From assembly GCF_013409995.1 (NCBI RefSeq), contig NZ_JACCBX010000007.1, forward strand, positions 186,001 to 250,000: a stretch of 64,000 nt of DNA, read 5' to 3'. The stretch is from Neobacillus driksii (GTDB lineage: Bacteria > Bacillota > Bacilli > Bacillales > Cytobacillaceae). Shown here in pieces: positions 25,376 to 33,960 of the stretch (position 1 is the first letter of the stretch; each line of letters starts with the position of its first letter). Both the position numbers and the translations under genes were made by a program. The notes beneath the pieces are model-generated. The model saw nothing but the letters and a program-made list of their open reading frames with translations, searched no databases and was not told the origin of the DNA.

Positions 25376-26116
25376 ATGGAAAAGACCCTTGATTTGAATA
25401 ATTTGAAAGCAATAAAAATTGAACTGACTCGGTTTATGATGGCCTATAAATTTGCTCTCGATGAGATGACGACAAAAATTAATATACTTAAAGATGAATT
25501 TAATTATATTCATGATTATAATCCAATAGAACACATAAATTCACGATTAAAATCACCAGAAAGTATTTTTAGAAAAGTGCAGAGAAAGCAATGTGACTTT
25601 ACATTAGATAGTATTAAAACAACTATTAAGGACATAGCCGGAATGAGGATTACCTGCTCATTTATTTCCGATATTTATGAAATAAGCCGGATGATTGCCA
25701 ATCAAAAAGATATTCGGATTATAGAATATAAGGATTATATAAAAAATCCAAAACCCAATGGTTATCAAAGTCTGCATATGATTGTTGAAATACCAATTTT
25801 TATGTCTGACCGTGAGGAGCAAATTTCGGTTGAGATTCAAATCCGTACCATTGCAATGGATTTTTGGGCAAGCTTAGAACATAAAATTTATTATAAATAC
25901 AATAAAGAAATTCCGCAGAAGATGCTTGATGAATTAAAAGAAAGTGCTGATATGGCTGCACATTTGGATCGGAAAATGGAAGGTATTCATAAAGAAATAG
26001 CAAAAATGAAGAGAGCAGAAGAGACTGAAGATACATTTATCCTTCCGATTGGAAGCGGGAGTAACAAACTTAAACTTTTAGAAACGTTTATGGAAAATCA
26101 ACTGGGGATTAAGTAG
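25376..26116 (+). CDS. Small alarmone synthetase, RelP/YwaC type
   Basis: Single-domain (p)ppGpp synthetase of 246 residues with no hydrolase domain. Conserved blocks: HDYNPIEHINSRLKSPESI, IKDIAGMRITCSFISDIY, YIKNPKPNGYQSLHMIVE, and EIQIRTIAMDFWASLEHKIYYK. These match the YwaC (SAS2/RelP) branch more closely than YjbM. It has a C-terminal extension of about 30 residues beyond the usual 210. The cellular role is cell-envelope or stress-triggered alarmone production. Here it probably shares the TetR-controlled promoter, unlike B. subtilis ywaC, which is known to respond to ECF sigma factors. Confidence 0.93.
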   Translation: MEKTLDLNNLKAIKIELTRFMMAYKFALDEMTTKINILKDEFNYIHDYNPIEHINSRLKSPESIFRKVQRKQCDFTLDSIKTTIKDIAGMRITCSFISDIYEISRMIANQKDIRIIEYKDYIKNPKPNGYQSLHMIVEIPIFMSDREEQISVEIQIRTIAMDFWASLEHKIYYKYNKEIPQKMLDELKESADMAAHLDRKMEGIHKEIAKMKRAEETEDTFILPIGSGSNKLKLLETFMENQLGIK

Positions 26117-26120
26117 CAGT

Positions 26121-26148
26121 AAGCCTATTTTATAAATAGGCTTCTTTC
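26121..26148 (+). terminator. Terminator after relP
   Basis: AAGCCTATTT / AAATAGGCTT perfect 10-bp stem with 3-nt loop, then CTTTCCT. Confidence 0.75.
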
Positions 26149-26154
26149 CTATAT

Positions 26155-26183
26155 CGCTTTAGGGTACGGGGGTATGATATAAT
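26155..26183 (+). promoter_or_regulatory. csoR promoter with CsoR operator
   Basis: GGGTACGGGGGTATG (26162-26176) closely resembles the known B. subtilis CsoR operator core TACGGGGGTATG. It lies immediately before a TATAAT box (26178-26183), so copper-free CsoR would occlude the promoter. Confidence 0.75.
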
Positions 26184-26207
26184 AATTTTAAAAAATGAGG
26201 TGATGGA

Positions 26208-26555
26208 ATGTCTTTTGACCATGAAAATGAGGAAGAAATGAATGATGACTCCTGCTGTGCGGCTCCAGGCAGCCACCGTAAAAGCCATCATTCTGATAAG
26301 GTGAAGAGTAACCTTGTTACAAGGCTCAATCGAATTGAAGGTCAAATTCGCGGAATTAAAGGAATGATCGAAAAGGACACCTATTGTGATGATGTTATTA
26401 CGCAAATTTCAGCGACTCAATCAGCATTGAATAGTGTTGCAAAACTCTTGTTAGAAGGTCATCTGAAAACGTGTGTAATTGAGAGAATACAAGAAGGGGA
26501 CAATGAGGTTTTAGACGAGGTCCTCGTAACCATTCAAAAATTAATGAAGAAATAG
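26208..26555 (+). CDS. csoR: Copper-sensing repressor CsoR
   Basis: DUF156-family tetrameric repressor of 115 residues released from DNA by Cu(I). The ligand pattern Cys-His-Cys is present (DTYCDDVITQ; LLLEGHLKTCV). The DNA-contact helix is NRIEGQIRGIKGMIE. An N-terminal extension carries CC and several His (DDSCCAAPGSHRKSHH) that could bind metal. The operator in its own promoter indicates autoregulation. Neither copZ nor copA follows, which is unusual: in B. subtilis they are the chief CsoR target. Confidence 0.93.
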   Translation: MSFDHENEEEMNDDSCCAAPGSHRKSHHSDKVKSNLVTRLNRIEGQIRGIKGMIEKDTYCDDVITQISATQSALNSVAKLLLEGHLKTCVIERIQEGDNEVLDEVLVTIQKLMKK

Positions 26556-26564
26556 TAGAGCCTA

Positions 26565-26592
26565 AGTCGTACTTTTTGTACGTCTTTTTTTA
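26565..26592 (+). terminator. Terminator after csoR
   Basis: AG-CGTAC...GTACG-CT stem around a TTTTT loop, followed by TTTTTTT. Confidence 0.65.
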
Positions 26593-26636
26593 TTCCTATT
26601 AAAGTACTTTGCTAGAAGGAATAAGAAAATATATGA

Positions 26637-26660
26637 AGAATATTATAGTTATAATATTCT
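26637..26660. promoter_or_regulatory. Dyad overlapping the -10 region of the YfjL-like gene
   Basis: AGAATATTAT / ATAATATTCT, a perfect 10-bp inverted repeat with a 4-nt spacer. It contains TATAAT at 26650-26655, 19 bp before the start of the next gene. A Per/Fur-like look, but spacing does not fit the 7-1-7 box. Confidence 0.4.
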
Positions 26661-26673
26661 GAAAACTATTGAG

Positions 26674-27342
26674 GTGAGGGATATAAGGGCGACGAAAATA
26701 ATTCTTATGGTATTTGCTGGAATAATACTGGCTTTTAGTTTTTACGCTTATACTGTGTTTTACGGGACACCGTGGGGAAAACAAAAACATGAAACAAAGA
26801 TGCAAAGATACATTACTGAAAAATATCATAATGAATTTGTCGTAACGAAAATGAGCTACAATTTTCTAAGTGAATCTTACCAAGGATATGCCTATCCTAA
26901 AGAGTACCCAAACCTCTTATTTATTATTGAGCAAGATAAAGATGCCCCTCTTGGCTATTCCGATAATTATCCAAAAGTTATGTGGGATAGTGAATTAGCA
27001 GCCAATCTTAAAGCACAAATAAAAAAACTATTTCCAAATCTAAATGAAGGAAGGTTTAAAGTACTTCAAATTAAGGACAAAGGGGAATTCTTGGGTCCGA
27101 ATATTCCTACCTATCAAGAAGCAAACGTTTCGATTGTCTCCACCTCCATTCCGATTGATATAAAAGCAAATTGGACACAAGTAAATCAACAAAACGAAAT
27201 CCTAAAAATGAAAAGGCTTAGTCAATTTTTACAGGAGGAGGATTTTCCTGTACTAATGGAAGTAAGATATTACGAAAACGAGATGAATGAACAAGCGAAG
27301 GTCTTTTTTATAACGGACAAGGGAAAAATCTTTGAAAAATAG
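26674..27342 (+). CDS. YfjL-like membrane-anchored protein
   Basis: Protein of about 222 residues with one N-terminal membrane segment (IILMVFAGIILAFSFYAYTVF) and an extracytoplasmic alpha/beta domain (RYITEKYHNEFVVTKMSYNF ... YPKEYPNLLFIIEQD ... LMEVRYYE). This resembles the Bacillus YfjL-like proteins, whose function is unknown. The start is uncertain: GTG 26674 lies on top of the GAGG site, and no ATG is available before residue 12. Convergent with the PhoD-like gene and sharing a terminator with it. Confidence 0.65.
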   Translation: MRDIRATKIILMVFAGIILAFSFYAYTVFYGTPWGKQKHETKMQRYITEKYHNEFVVTKMSYNFLSESYQGYAYPKEYPNLLFIIEQDKDAPLGYSDNYPKVMWDSELAANLKAQIKKLFPNLNEGRFKVLQIKDKGEFLGPNIPTYQEANVSIVSTSIPIDIKANWTQVNQQNEILKMKRLSQFLQEEDFPVLMEVRYYENEMNEQAKVFFITDKGKIFEK

Positions 27343-27371
27343 TGCTGCCACTTATCGTGGAGCACTATTTT
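27336..27371. terminator. Bidirectional terminator
   Basis: AAAATAGTGCTGCCAC / GTGGAGCACTATTTT, 15-bp stem with one bulge between convergent genes. Confidence 0.85.
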
Positions 27372-29465
27372 TCATGGTTGTAACAATTTGTGATGATGAT
27401 TCAGTAGATTGTTGTTTAATGATCTCCTTCTAATCTTGAGTAAGCCGAGGTTGTTATTGGTTTCCATAATCGAATGATTTTCTAATGTTTGATAATTTAC
27501 GATATCCTTCCATAAATAACTGTTTGAGTTATTCCCTTTACTGACTTCCTTAATGAAATAGGAAGGGGTGCAAACACGATGAATTTCGTTGTTTTTTCTT
27601 TTTATAGCTTTAAGGGCCATTATTTGTTTCATTAAAATACCCCATAAACCACCGAAGCTCATATTTTTCAATGGAGAACTTGTAAATTGGTTAATTGTTA
27701 GTTTTTGCCCATTTTTAAAGGAAACAGCAGCTTTAACAGCAGAGGCATAATGAACATCTCCAGATAAAATAATACACCTGCTCGGTTTCCAAGCTGCCAC
27801 CTGATTGAGGAATTCAGTAAACCCTTTTCCATTATACTTCCACGCTTCAAAATCAAACCTAGTATTCACATTTACTCCCAATACTCTTAACGGATAAATA
27901 TAATCATGTAAAAACGTTTCAATAAGACCCATTCCATAAAGGGGTGTAGCCGAAACGATGATTAAAGGGCTGCCGCTTTTCCATCCGGTATTAAACAGAG
28001 TGCTGGTTACACGCTCCCAGCCTTTTTTACTAATCAACTGCGGAGCCCAGATAGATTCCTCGATGAGTTGCCCAAACTTCTCCGGTCTTGGTTCCATGTT
28101 GTATTCCCTTTGTGTCCGTGTGTTCAGGAAGAGTGCTTTTGGATTTGTCGGGGCAACAAAATGCCAAGTATCAAAGTTCCATAGGGTGTCTTTCCACTCT
28201 GGTTGATACGTCATGATTTTTCCATTACTCAGCAATTTAAAATAAGTTTTCATCAACCATAGGAATTTATCATCATAGGATTGTGGCGCATTACCCCATC
28301 CTTGAAAAGCCCAATAAGCAGATAATCCATTGGCGATTACATGACTTCCTAAGGCTGAGTTTCTAACATTTTCTTTCCACTTAAAGGATAGATTCCAATC
28401 ATCGGTAATATCATGGTCATCGAACATCATGTAAGTGGGTATGTTTGCAAGAAGTCGTCGTATACGATAAAGAGAATGCTGAAAAGATATCAGTGTCTCC
28501 TGCTGCTCAGTAAAACGATTCGTTAGCCGAAGCTCCTCGTTTTTGTTTTCCTTTGCATATCGCTCTTCTTTTGGAAACACAAAATACATCTGATTTTTTT
28601 TGACACAGTCATCGTAGTGTTCAAAGAGTGTATATTCTTGGGCAGTTTCCCATAGTTGCGGGCTCCATGCGAGCAGATACATTGCTGCATACTCTCCGAA
28701 TGTCATTAGGTGGTTGCTTGCATGGGAAGAAGTAAAATGGCAAAAATTCTCCATAATATATTGCCGGCCGTTGATTTGGTTCAATGCTGTTTGGAAAGGC
28801 TCCTGTTTTAGCCTCTCATCGATTAATTCGAGGGGCTCTCTCGCACCGATTAATTCATCGCTTAGTTTAGTAATTACAGGAATCAATGGGTCGGCAACAT
28901 CATCTGCATAGATTTGGTCTCCCATCAGAAATAATGTGCTTGGACGAACTAGCAAATTATGATATTCCTTTTCTAGCAATAGGTCCGCAGTGGAGAGTGT
29001 ATCTTCATCATCTCCATGAGGTTTCCGACATGAGCCATAAAGGACATTGGCGTGTTCTGAAGAGCTGTTGAGGAAAAGGGTAGGATAGTCAAGGCTGCCG
29101 TAGGTGATGGAATCTGGATCATTCTTTGATAATAGTCCTAGGGATTTTAGGTCATGAAGTTCAGAGCCTCGTTTAAAATGGATATTGTATCCGAGTAACA
29201 TATTGGTTGGGAAAGTATCCTGATGAGGGGAGAGTTGTATCAAATGAATAAACAGTTGTTTACCCATCCGAATCATATTCGTCTCACATTTCGCTTGGAT
29301 AACATGATAATCAAAAGAATTAGAATCCTTATCTGAAGTGATACGATAAATCTTCGCATGAATTCGGCATCTTTTACTTGTCGCAATCCAAATGGTTATT
29401 TGAGTAGGTTCTGCTCTTCGAACGATTGGTCCAGATAAGATCATTGGCAGGGTAATGGAATTCAT
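27372..29465 (-). CDS. PhoD-like metallophosphatase family protein
   Basis: Large protein (697 residues) with an N-terminal beta domain (LSGPIVRRAEPTQITIWIATSK) and a calcineurin-like PhoD core. Metal-site motifs are visible: VLYGSCRKPHG, LFLMGDQIYADDVADP, MMFDDHDITDDWN and CIILSGDVHYASA. I see no signal peptide or Tat motif, so unlike classical PhoD it is probably cytoplasmic. Start chosen at ATG 29465, preceded by AGAGGTGAT; an in-frame upstream ATG at 29483 lacks such a site. The substrate cannot be told from sequence. Confidence 0.85.
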   Translation of the reverse strand: MNSITLPMILSGPIVRRAEPTQITIWIATSKRCRIHAKIYRITSDKDSNSFDYHVIQAKCETNMIRMGKQLFIHLIQLSPHQDTFPTNMLLGYNIHFKRGSELHDLKSLGLLSKNDPDSITYGSLDYPTLFLNSSSEHANVLYGSCRKPHGDDEDTLSTADLLLEKEYHNLLVRPSTLFLMGDQIYADDVADPLIPVITKLSDELIGAREPLELIDERLKQEPFQTALNQINGRQYIMENFCHFTSSHASNHLMTFGEYAAMYLLAWSPQLWETAQEYTLFEHYDDCVKKNQMYFVFPKEERYAKENKNEELRLTNRFTEQQETLISFQHSLYRIRRLLANIPTYMMFDDHDITDDWNLSFKWKENVRNSALGSHVIANGLSAYWAFQGWGNAPQSYDDKFLWLMKTYFKLLSNGKIMTYQPEWKDTLWNFDTWHFVAPTNPKALFLNTRTQREYNMEPRPEKFGQLIEESIWAPQLISKKGWERVTSTLFNTGWKSGSPLIIVSATPLYGMGLIETFLHDYIYPLRVLGVNVNTRFDFEAWKYNGKGFTEFLNQVAAWKPSRCIILSGDVHYASAVKAAVSFKNGQKLTINQFTSSPLKNMSFGGLWGILMKQIMALKAIKRKNNEIHRVCTPSYFIKEVSKGNNSNSYLWKDIVNYQTLENHSIMETNNNLGLLKIRRRSLNNNLLNHHHKLLQP

Positions 29466-29694
29466 TTTATCACCTCTGATCATTTATTTGTTCTAACTAT
29501 TTTATTCCAATTCTTAGAATTTGGTGTGACCACTTGGTTTGCTTGTGAAGGAAGTTGAATTGTAGAAATATTGCCAATATTTTTTCGGGATATTGATTCA
29601 TGCTGCTTTATAATGATAGTAAGACAACATAAAGTCGACAGTATAACTTGTTCGTATACGATGTAATAAATTTCCATGGAGGGTAGGATGATTT

Positions 29695-30189
29695 ATGAAG
29701 ACATTGATTGTTTATTGCTCATCTCATGGCACAACAGAAAAAGCTGTCCAAATGGTGAGTGAGTGGATGGAAGGAGAAGTTCTGGCAGTTGATTTGAAAC
29801 GGGATAAGATTACTTTTGCTGTAGGCGATTATGACTTCGTAATCATCGGAGGCTCGATCCATGCCGGAAGTATCCAAGGGAAAATAAAGCATTTTATCGG
29901 TAAGCATTTTGAAGAACTGTTAACAAAGAAATTGGGTCTTTTCCTTTGCTGCTGGCACGATGGAGAAACAGCCCTTGAACAATTTGACAAGGCATTCCCT
30001 GAGGAATTGAGAAGGATATCAATCGCTAATGGGATTTTTGGCGGAGAATTCCTTGTCAGTAGAATGAACTTTATTGAAAGGCAAATTGTGAAGAAGGTTA
30101 GTGGTGTTACAGTGGACACATCGAATTTAGATACGACTGCCATCATGTCCTTTGTTATGAAAATTAATACAACCCTTTCACTTGTATAA
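29695..30189 (+). CDS. Flavodoxin-domain protein, HemG-like
   Basis: FMN-binding protein of 164 residues. The opening MKTLIVYCSSHGTTEKAVQ is a flavodoxin phosphate-binding loop, with DYDFVIIGGSIHAGSIQGKIKHF and LGLFLCCWHDGE further on. This pattern matches the flavodoxin family that includes HemG protoporphyrinogen oxidase, but Gram-positives use HemY/HemQ for heme, so a general flavodoxin role is as likely. Good ribosome site (GGAGGGTAGG). Single-gene unit closed by a perfect hairpin. Confidence 0.8.
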   Translation: MKTLIVYCSSHGTTEKAVQMVSEWMEGEVLAVDLKRDKITFAVGDYDFVIIGGSIHAGSIQGKIKHFIGKHFEELLTKKLGLFLCCWHDGETALEQFDKAFPEELRRISIANGIFGGEFLVSRMNFIERQIVKKVSGVTVDTSNLDTTAIMSFVMKINTTLSLV

Positions 30190-30190
30190 T

Positions 30191-30227
30191 AAATGCCTGA
30201 CCCATTTTTATGGGTCAGGCATTTTGT
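30191..30227. terminator. Bidirectional terminator
   Basis: Perfect 14-bp inverted repeat AAATGCCTGACCCA / TGGGTCAGGCATTT with a 6-nt loop, between convergent genes. Confidence 0.9.
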
Positions 30228-30231
30228 AATA

Positions 30232-30909
30232 TTAACAGATTTTTTGTATCAGTTCTATGGAATTGTTTTTTGGTGAATTAACCAGTGGGCTCACTTCATA
30301 AGCTTCCATCAAAGTATGATCGAGCGGTTTAAGCAATGGGTTAAGCTTAGTTGTGTCTGTAATAGAAGGATCGAGCCAGTACTTTTCATCTTCTGGATTT
30401 AATATTACAGGCATCCGGTCGTGAATATCTTGCACTAACTCATTAGGACTGGTGGTTATAACAGAGCATGAGTAGATTGATTTTCCCTCTGGGGATTTCC
30501 AGTTTTCCCAAAGACCAGCCATTGAAAATAATTCATTCGATTTTAGTTTTATCCGCATTGGAATTTTGTTTTTACTATCAAGCCTCTTCCATTCATAAAA
30601 ACTATCAGCCAGAATCAAGCATCGTTTTTTCTTATAAGCATTTCGAAAGCTAGGTTTGTCTGTTAAGGTCTCAGCGCGCGCATTAATCATTTTATAACCA
30701 ATCGACATATCCTTCGCCCACGGCGGAATTAACCCCCAGCGTAAAAACCCCATCTTATTACGAGCACCATCATTAATCACAGCTAACACCGACTGAGAAG
30801 GAGCCACATTATAACTAGGATTATATTCCTCCTCCTGAAGAAAAAACTCAATATCAAACCGGTCAATCAACTGATCAACCGTTGCAGTCAACGTAAACCT
30901 TCCGCACAT
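30232..30909 (-). CDS. HMCES/YedK family abasic-site-binding protein (SOS response-associated)
   Basis: SRAP-domain protein of 225 residues that forms a thiazolidine cross-link to abasic sites in single-stranded DNA through Cys2. I start it at ATG 30909 (MCGRFTLTATV) because the catalytic Cys must be residue 2 and AAAGGAGGG lies upstream; a longer frame exists but would bury the Cys. Further signatures: YNVAPSQSVLAV, GLIPPWAKD, INARAET, CLILADSFYEWKR, and HDRMPVIL with the active-site His. Confidence 0.94.
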   Translation of the reverse strand: MCGRFTLTATVDQLIDRFDIEFFLQEEEYNPSYNVAPSQSVLAVINDGARNKMGFLRWGLIPPWAKDMSIGYKMINARAETLTDKPSFRNAYKKKRCLILADSFYEWKRLDSKNKIPMRIKLKSNELFSMAGLWENWKSPEGKSIYSCSVITTSPNELVQDIHDRMPVILNPEDEKYWLDPSITDTTKLNPLLKPLDHTLMEAYEVSPLVNSPKNNSIELIQKIC

Positions 30910-30969
30910 CCCTAACACCCTCCTTTGTGGAGCAGCCATTTATTTGCTGCCCCTTTTGGTGCCTCTTTT

Positions 30970-31036
30970 GGTGCCTGTCACCATTTATACATTTTACCCC
31001 AATTTATTCATAGTTACAGCAAGTAAAATGTATAAA
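30970..31036. repeat. GGTGACAGGCACC repeat, copy 1, with hairpin
   Basis: Minus-strand GGTGACAGGCACC at 30970-30982, with a partial GGCACC copy just beyond it (30958-30963). On the + side is a 14-bp perfect inverted repeat TTTATACATTTTAC / GTAAAATGTATAAA (30984-30997, 31023-31036). On the other side is a small GCAGC...GCTGC stem (30931-30950). Confidence 0.8.
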
Positions 31037-31098
31037 ATGTAGTTTATTGGCGAATAATGGGTAAGGTTTTTAGAATTTCAACGAGAAAGAGGTAACGT

Positions 31099-32139
31099 AT
31101 GAGGATTTGGTTTAATAGGTGGTTTACGACTGTTACACATTTTATGGAGCTGATTCGTTCGAATGATGAGGGGCGCAGGTTTGAAATATTTGGAACGCAT
31201 TCAAATATGGACGCTCTCTATTTGCAGTATTGTGATTATGCCTTTACAGAACCCACCGTATCTGGTGAGGAATATATTGAGTTTTGTCTTGCGTTTTGTC
31301 GGAAGCATAAGATTGATATTTTCATTCCAAGAAAAGAAAATGTCTTGATTTCAAAAAGGCTCGCTGATTTTGAAAAAATCGGTGTCAAAGTGCTGGTATG
31401 TCCAGATTCTGATTTAATGGAAACATTGGATAATAAGGCAGCAGCCTATCACTCGATCCTGCAGAAGGAAGAAAATGGGGCTGAACTTGTAGCAATACCG
31501 GATTTTTACGTCGTCAATAATATTAATGATTTCAAATTAGCTTATGAAAGTTTACGGGCCAAAGGGCACACAGTTTGTTTTAAACCCGTTGTTGGTGAAG
31601 GCGCCACTGGGTTTCGCATCATTGAAGATAAAATAGAAAGTATTGACCAGCTTTTTAGGAGGGCGAGCAGCCGCCGCCTCCCGTATCACTATGCCTGTGA
31701 AATCCTAAGTCAGCAAGAGGTTTTCCCAGATTTAATGGTGTTAGAGTATTTAGACGGTCCGGAATTCAGTATTGACTGTGTTGCATCGACAGAGCAGTTG
31801 TATGCCGCAATTCCAAGGATGAAAGGGGAGGGAAGAATAAGAGAAATCATTGATCATCATGAGCTTATTCAACTGGCACAAAGGTTTCACCAGCATTATC
31901 ATATACCGTACCTCTTTAATATCCAGGTGAAATATAATCAAGGTGTTCCTAAGCTGCTTGAAATTAATCCGCGAATGAGCGGAGGAATGCATTTTAGCTG
32001 CTTAACAGGTCTTAACCTTCCATACCTGGGAATTAAACTATTACTGGGTGAAGAAATTGGCCAACTAAAACCTAGATTTGGTATTAGAGCAAGTCATCTC
32101 GAGAAGGAAATGATTCTCGATAAAGATCTTTTTGCATGA
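31099..32139 (+). CDS. ATP-grasp domain protein
   Basis: Carboxylate-amine ligase-type enzyme of 346 residues with CPSase-like ATP-grasp fold. There is an N-terminal Rossmann-like domain, an ATP-binding Lys in VCFKPVVGEGATGFRII (about residue 160), the acidic strand MVLEYLDGPEFSIDCVAS, and the Mg-binding LLEINPRMSGGMHFS (Glu and Asn). The family joins a carboxylate to an amine with ATP; the substrates cannot be inferred. Ribosome site AAAGAGGTAA, ATG 31099. Isolated between a repeat and a terminator. Confidence 0.85.
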   Translation: MRIWFNRWFTTVTHFMELIRSNDEGRRFEIFGTHSNMDALYLQYCDYAFTEPTVSGEEYIEFCLAFCRKHKIDIFIPRKENVLISKRLADFEKIGVKVLVCPDSDLMETLDNKAAAYHSILQKEENGAELVAIPDFYVVNNINDFKLAYESLRAKGHTVCFKPVVGEGATGFRIIEDKIESIDQLFRRASSRRLPYHYACEILSQQEVFPDLMVLEYLDGPEFSIDCVASTEQLYAAIPRMKGEGRIREIIDHHELIQLAQRFHQHYHIPYLFNIQVKYNQGVPKLLEINPRMSGGMHFSCLTGLNLPYLGIKLLLGEEIGQLKPRFGIRASHLEKEMILDKDLFA

Positions 32140-32146
32140 TAGTAAA

Positions 32147-32179
32147 CAACGCCTTAGGGGAGTTCCCAAGGCGTTATTT
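32147..32179. terminator. Bidirectional terminator
   Basis: AACGCCTT-AGGG...CCC-AAGGCGTT stem between convergent ATP-grasp and MFS genes. Confidence 0.8.
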
Positions 32180-32189
32180 GCTATGTTTG

Positions 32190-33458
32190 TTATTTAGGAA
32201 ATGCTTGGATTTTTTCAGTTGTTTCTGGCACGCGCATTAAAACGGCGCCGCCTAGAATAAATAATATAACTAAGCTAAATACGCCAGCGTTTGTATTACC
32301 AGTGATTTGGGCGGTGAAACCGACTAAAGCTGGTCCAAGGATCGAGGCGAATTTATAAAAAATATTATAGAATCCAAAAAACTCATTTGCATTTTCCTTC
32401 GGTACTAACTTAGCAAAATAAGAACGGCTTAAAGCCTGAATCCCGCCTTGGGAAGAACCAACAAGCATTGCTAAAATCCAGAAATCTAAGGTGGTTTTCA
32501 TAAAATAAGCATAAATACAGATTATGATATAAATAAAAATGCCAACTAATAACATTCTTTTACCTGTGAATTTATCCGCTAATTTACCATACAACATCGC
32601 AAACGGAGCTGCAATCACTTGAGTGGCAAATAGAATGATTAACAGGTTTGTGGATGAAATCCCAAGATCCGTTCCATACGCTGTAGACATAGTAATTATC
32701 GTATGGACCCCATCAATATAAAAGAAATAAGCTATAAGGAAAAGAAATAAAGGACGGTAAGCCTTAATCCGTTTAAGTGTTTGGAAAACCTTTTTAAAGC
32801 TGATAGAAACCGGATTTGCCACTCTCTCGACGTAATATACCTGTTGAACATTTTTTAACATTGGAATCGTAAAGGTTCCCCACCAAATAGCAGTGATCGC
32901 AAAGGCAATTTGCGTTGCGACGGTTACAGACAAGGGCAGTATCTCTTGCTGTGATAATAGAATCAGAGCAATGCCAATGATGAAAGGGATGGTACTTCCG
33001 ATATAACCCATCGCAAACCCACGGGCGGATACCTTATTCATTCGTTCTTCACTCGTAACATCCACCAGAAAGGCGTCATAAAATATATTGGCTCCTCCAA
33101 AACCAATGACAGTAATAACATAACAAATTAAGAGAATAAGCCATTGGTTGCTTGGGACCACGGCCAGTAGTGCAGTAAAAGCAATCCCCAGAATCACAAA
33201 AAAGGTAAATAATCTCTTCTTTAAGCCTCTAAAATCCCCAATGGTTCCTAAAATCGGTGCACAAATAGAAACAAGCAGAGTCCCAAAGGAATTCGCATAC
33301 CCCAAATATGCAGTAGAGGTAGAACCAGCCAGACCTGCACCATCTGCTGCTGCTTTAAAATATAAAGGAAAAATAGCGGTTGTAATTAAGATGGAGTATG
33401 CAGAATTCGCCCAATCATAAAAAACCCAGCTCTTTTCTTGCTTCGTCAAACGACTCAT
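32190..33458 (-). CDS. UMF1-type MFS transporter (YxiO-like)
   Basis: Twelve-helix permease of 422 residues. The opening KQEKSWVFYDWANSAYSILITTAIFPLYFK and the motif GTIGDFRGLKKR are typical of the UMF1/Atg22-like branch that includes B. subtilis YxiO. A second half signature is LYGKLADKFTGKRMLLVG, followed by SSQGGIQALSRSYFAKLVP. The natural substrate is unknown; vacuolar relatives in fungi export amino acids. Ribosome site AGGAGGAACG before ATG at 33458. Confidence 0.88.
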   Translation of the reverse strand: MSRLTKQEKSWVFYDWANSAYSILITTAIFPLYFKAAADGAGLAGSTSTAYLGYANSFGTLLVSICAPILGTIGDFRGLKKRLFTFFVILGIAFTALLAVVPSNQWLILLICYVITVIGFGGANIFYDAFLVDVTSEERMNKVSARGFAMGYIGSTIPFIIGIALILLSQQEILPLSVTVATQIAFAITAIWWGTFTIPMLKNVQQVYYVERVANPVSISFKKVFQTLKRIKAYRPLFLFLIAYFFYIDGVHTIITMSTAYGTDLGISSTNLLIILFATQVIAAPFAMLYGKLADKFTGKRMLLVGIFIYIIICIYAYFMKTTLDFWILAMLVGSSQGGIQALSRSYFAKLVPKENANEFFGFYNIFYKFASILGPALVGFTAQITGNTNAGVFSLVILFILGGAVLMRVPETTEKIQAFPK

Positions 33459-33960
33459 AGAGCGTTCCTCCTATTTAGGTGTATAAAGTTTCTAAATGAT
33501 TTCTGTCTTTTATATAAATATATGCGGAGCCAACACATCTTTTACAATTGGCCTTTCAATTATTTATCTTCCCTTTAGCATTGGCTAATATAAGCACGTA
33601 TTGACTGTAAGTTTTAGCGCGCTTGCTAAGACACTCGATGAAAACCTCCCAATAGAGTTTATCTCCTATTCCAATTGTACAATAAATAACTGGCTATATT
33701 GTTAATTTTTTCTATAATTTTAACCTGTAAGATGTATTTCTGTCGATTTTGATAATAGTTATTATCCATTAACTCGTTTTGAAAAATAATATATTTTCTT
33801 TTTATAGTTAAGTGCCTTTACAATTTATGTCCCAATTGAATTTATTATAGTAGGCGGTATTTACGAGGTCTTTAGTTAAGACAAGCAGGTGAATGTCCAG
33901 GATGCTGCCAAGTTAATTACATGAATCAAGCTGCCAATTTGAAAAGGAAGGAGTGAATAT
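33459..33960. other. 502-bp intergenic region between divergent genes
   Basis: No ORF with a ribosome site and sensible composition is visible. It must hold the promoters of the MFS gene and of the polysaccharide cluster. The only structure I see is the dyad GATAATA-GT-TATTATC (33751-33766), which resembles half of a Fur box but with the wrong spacing. A GGAAGGAG ribosome site precedes 33961. Confidence 0.5.

Noticed and set aside
29695..30189. Firm naming as HemG protoporphyrinogen oxidase
   Set aside because: Only the flavodoxin fold is clear, and Bacillaceae normally use other enzymes for this heme step.
30929..31040. CRISPR-like array from the repeated GGCACC units
   Set aside because: Units are unequally spaced partial copies with hairpins; there are no uniform spacers and no cas genes.
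33751..33766. Fur-box-like dyad GATAATA-GT-TATTATC
   Set aside because: Half-sites resemble Fur, but the 7-1-7 spacing is not met and no iron gene is adjacent.
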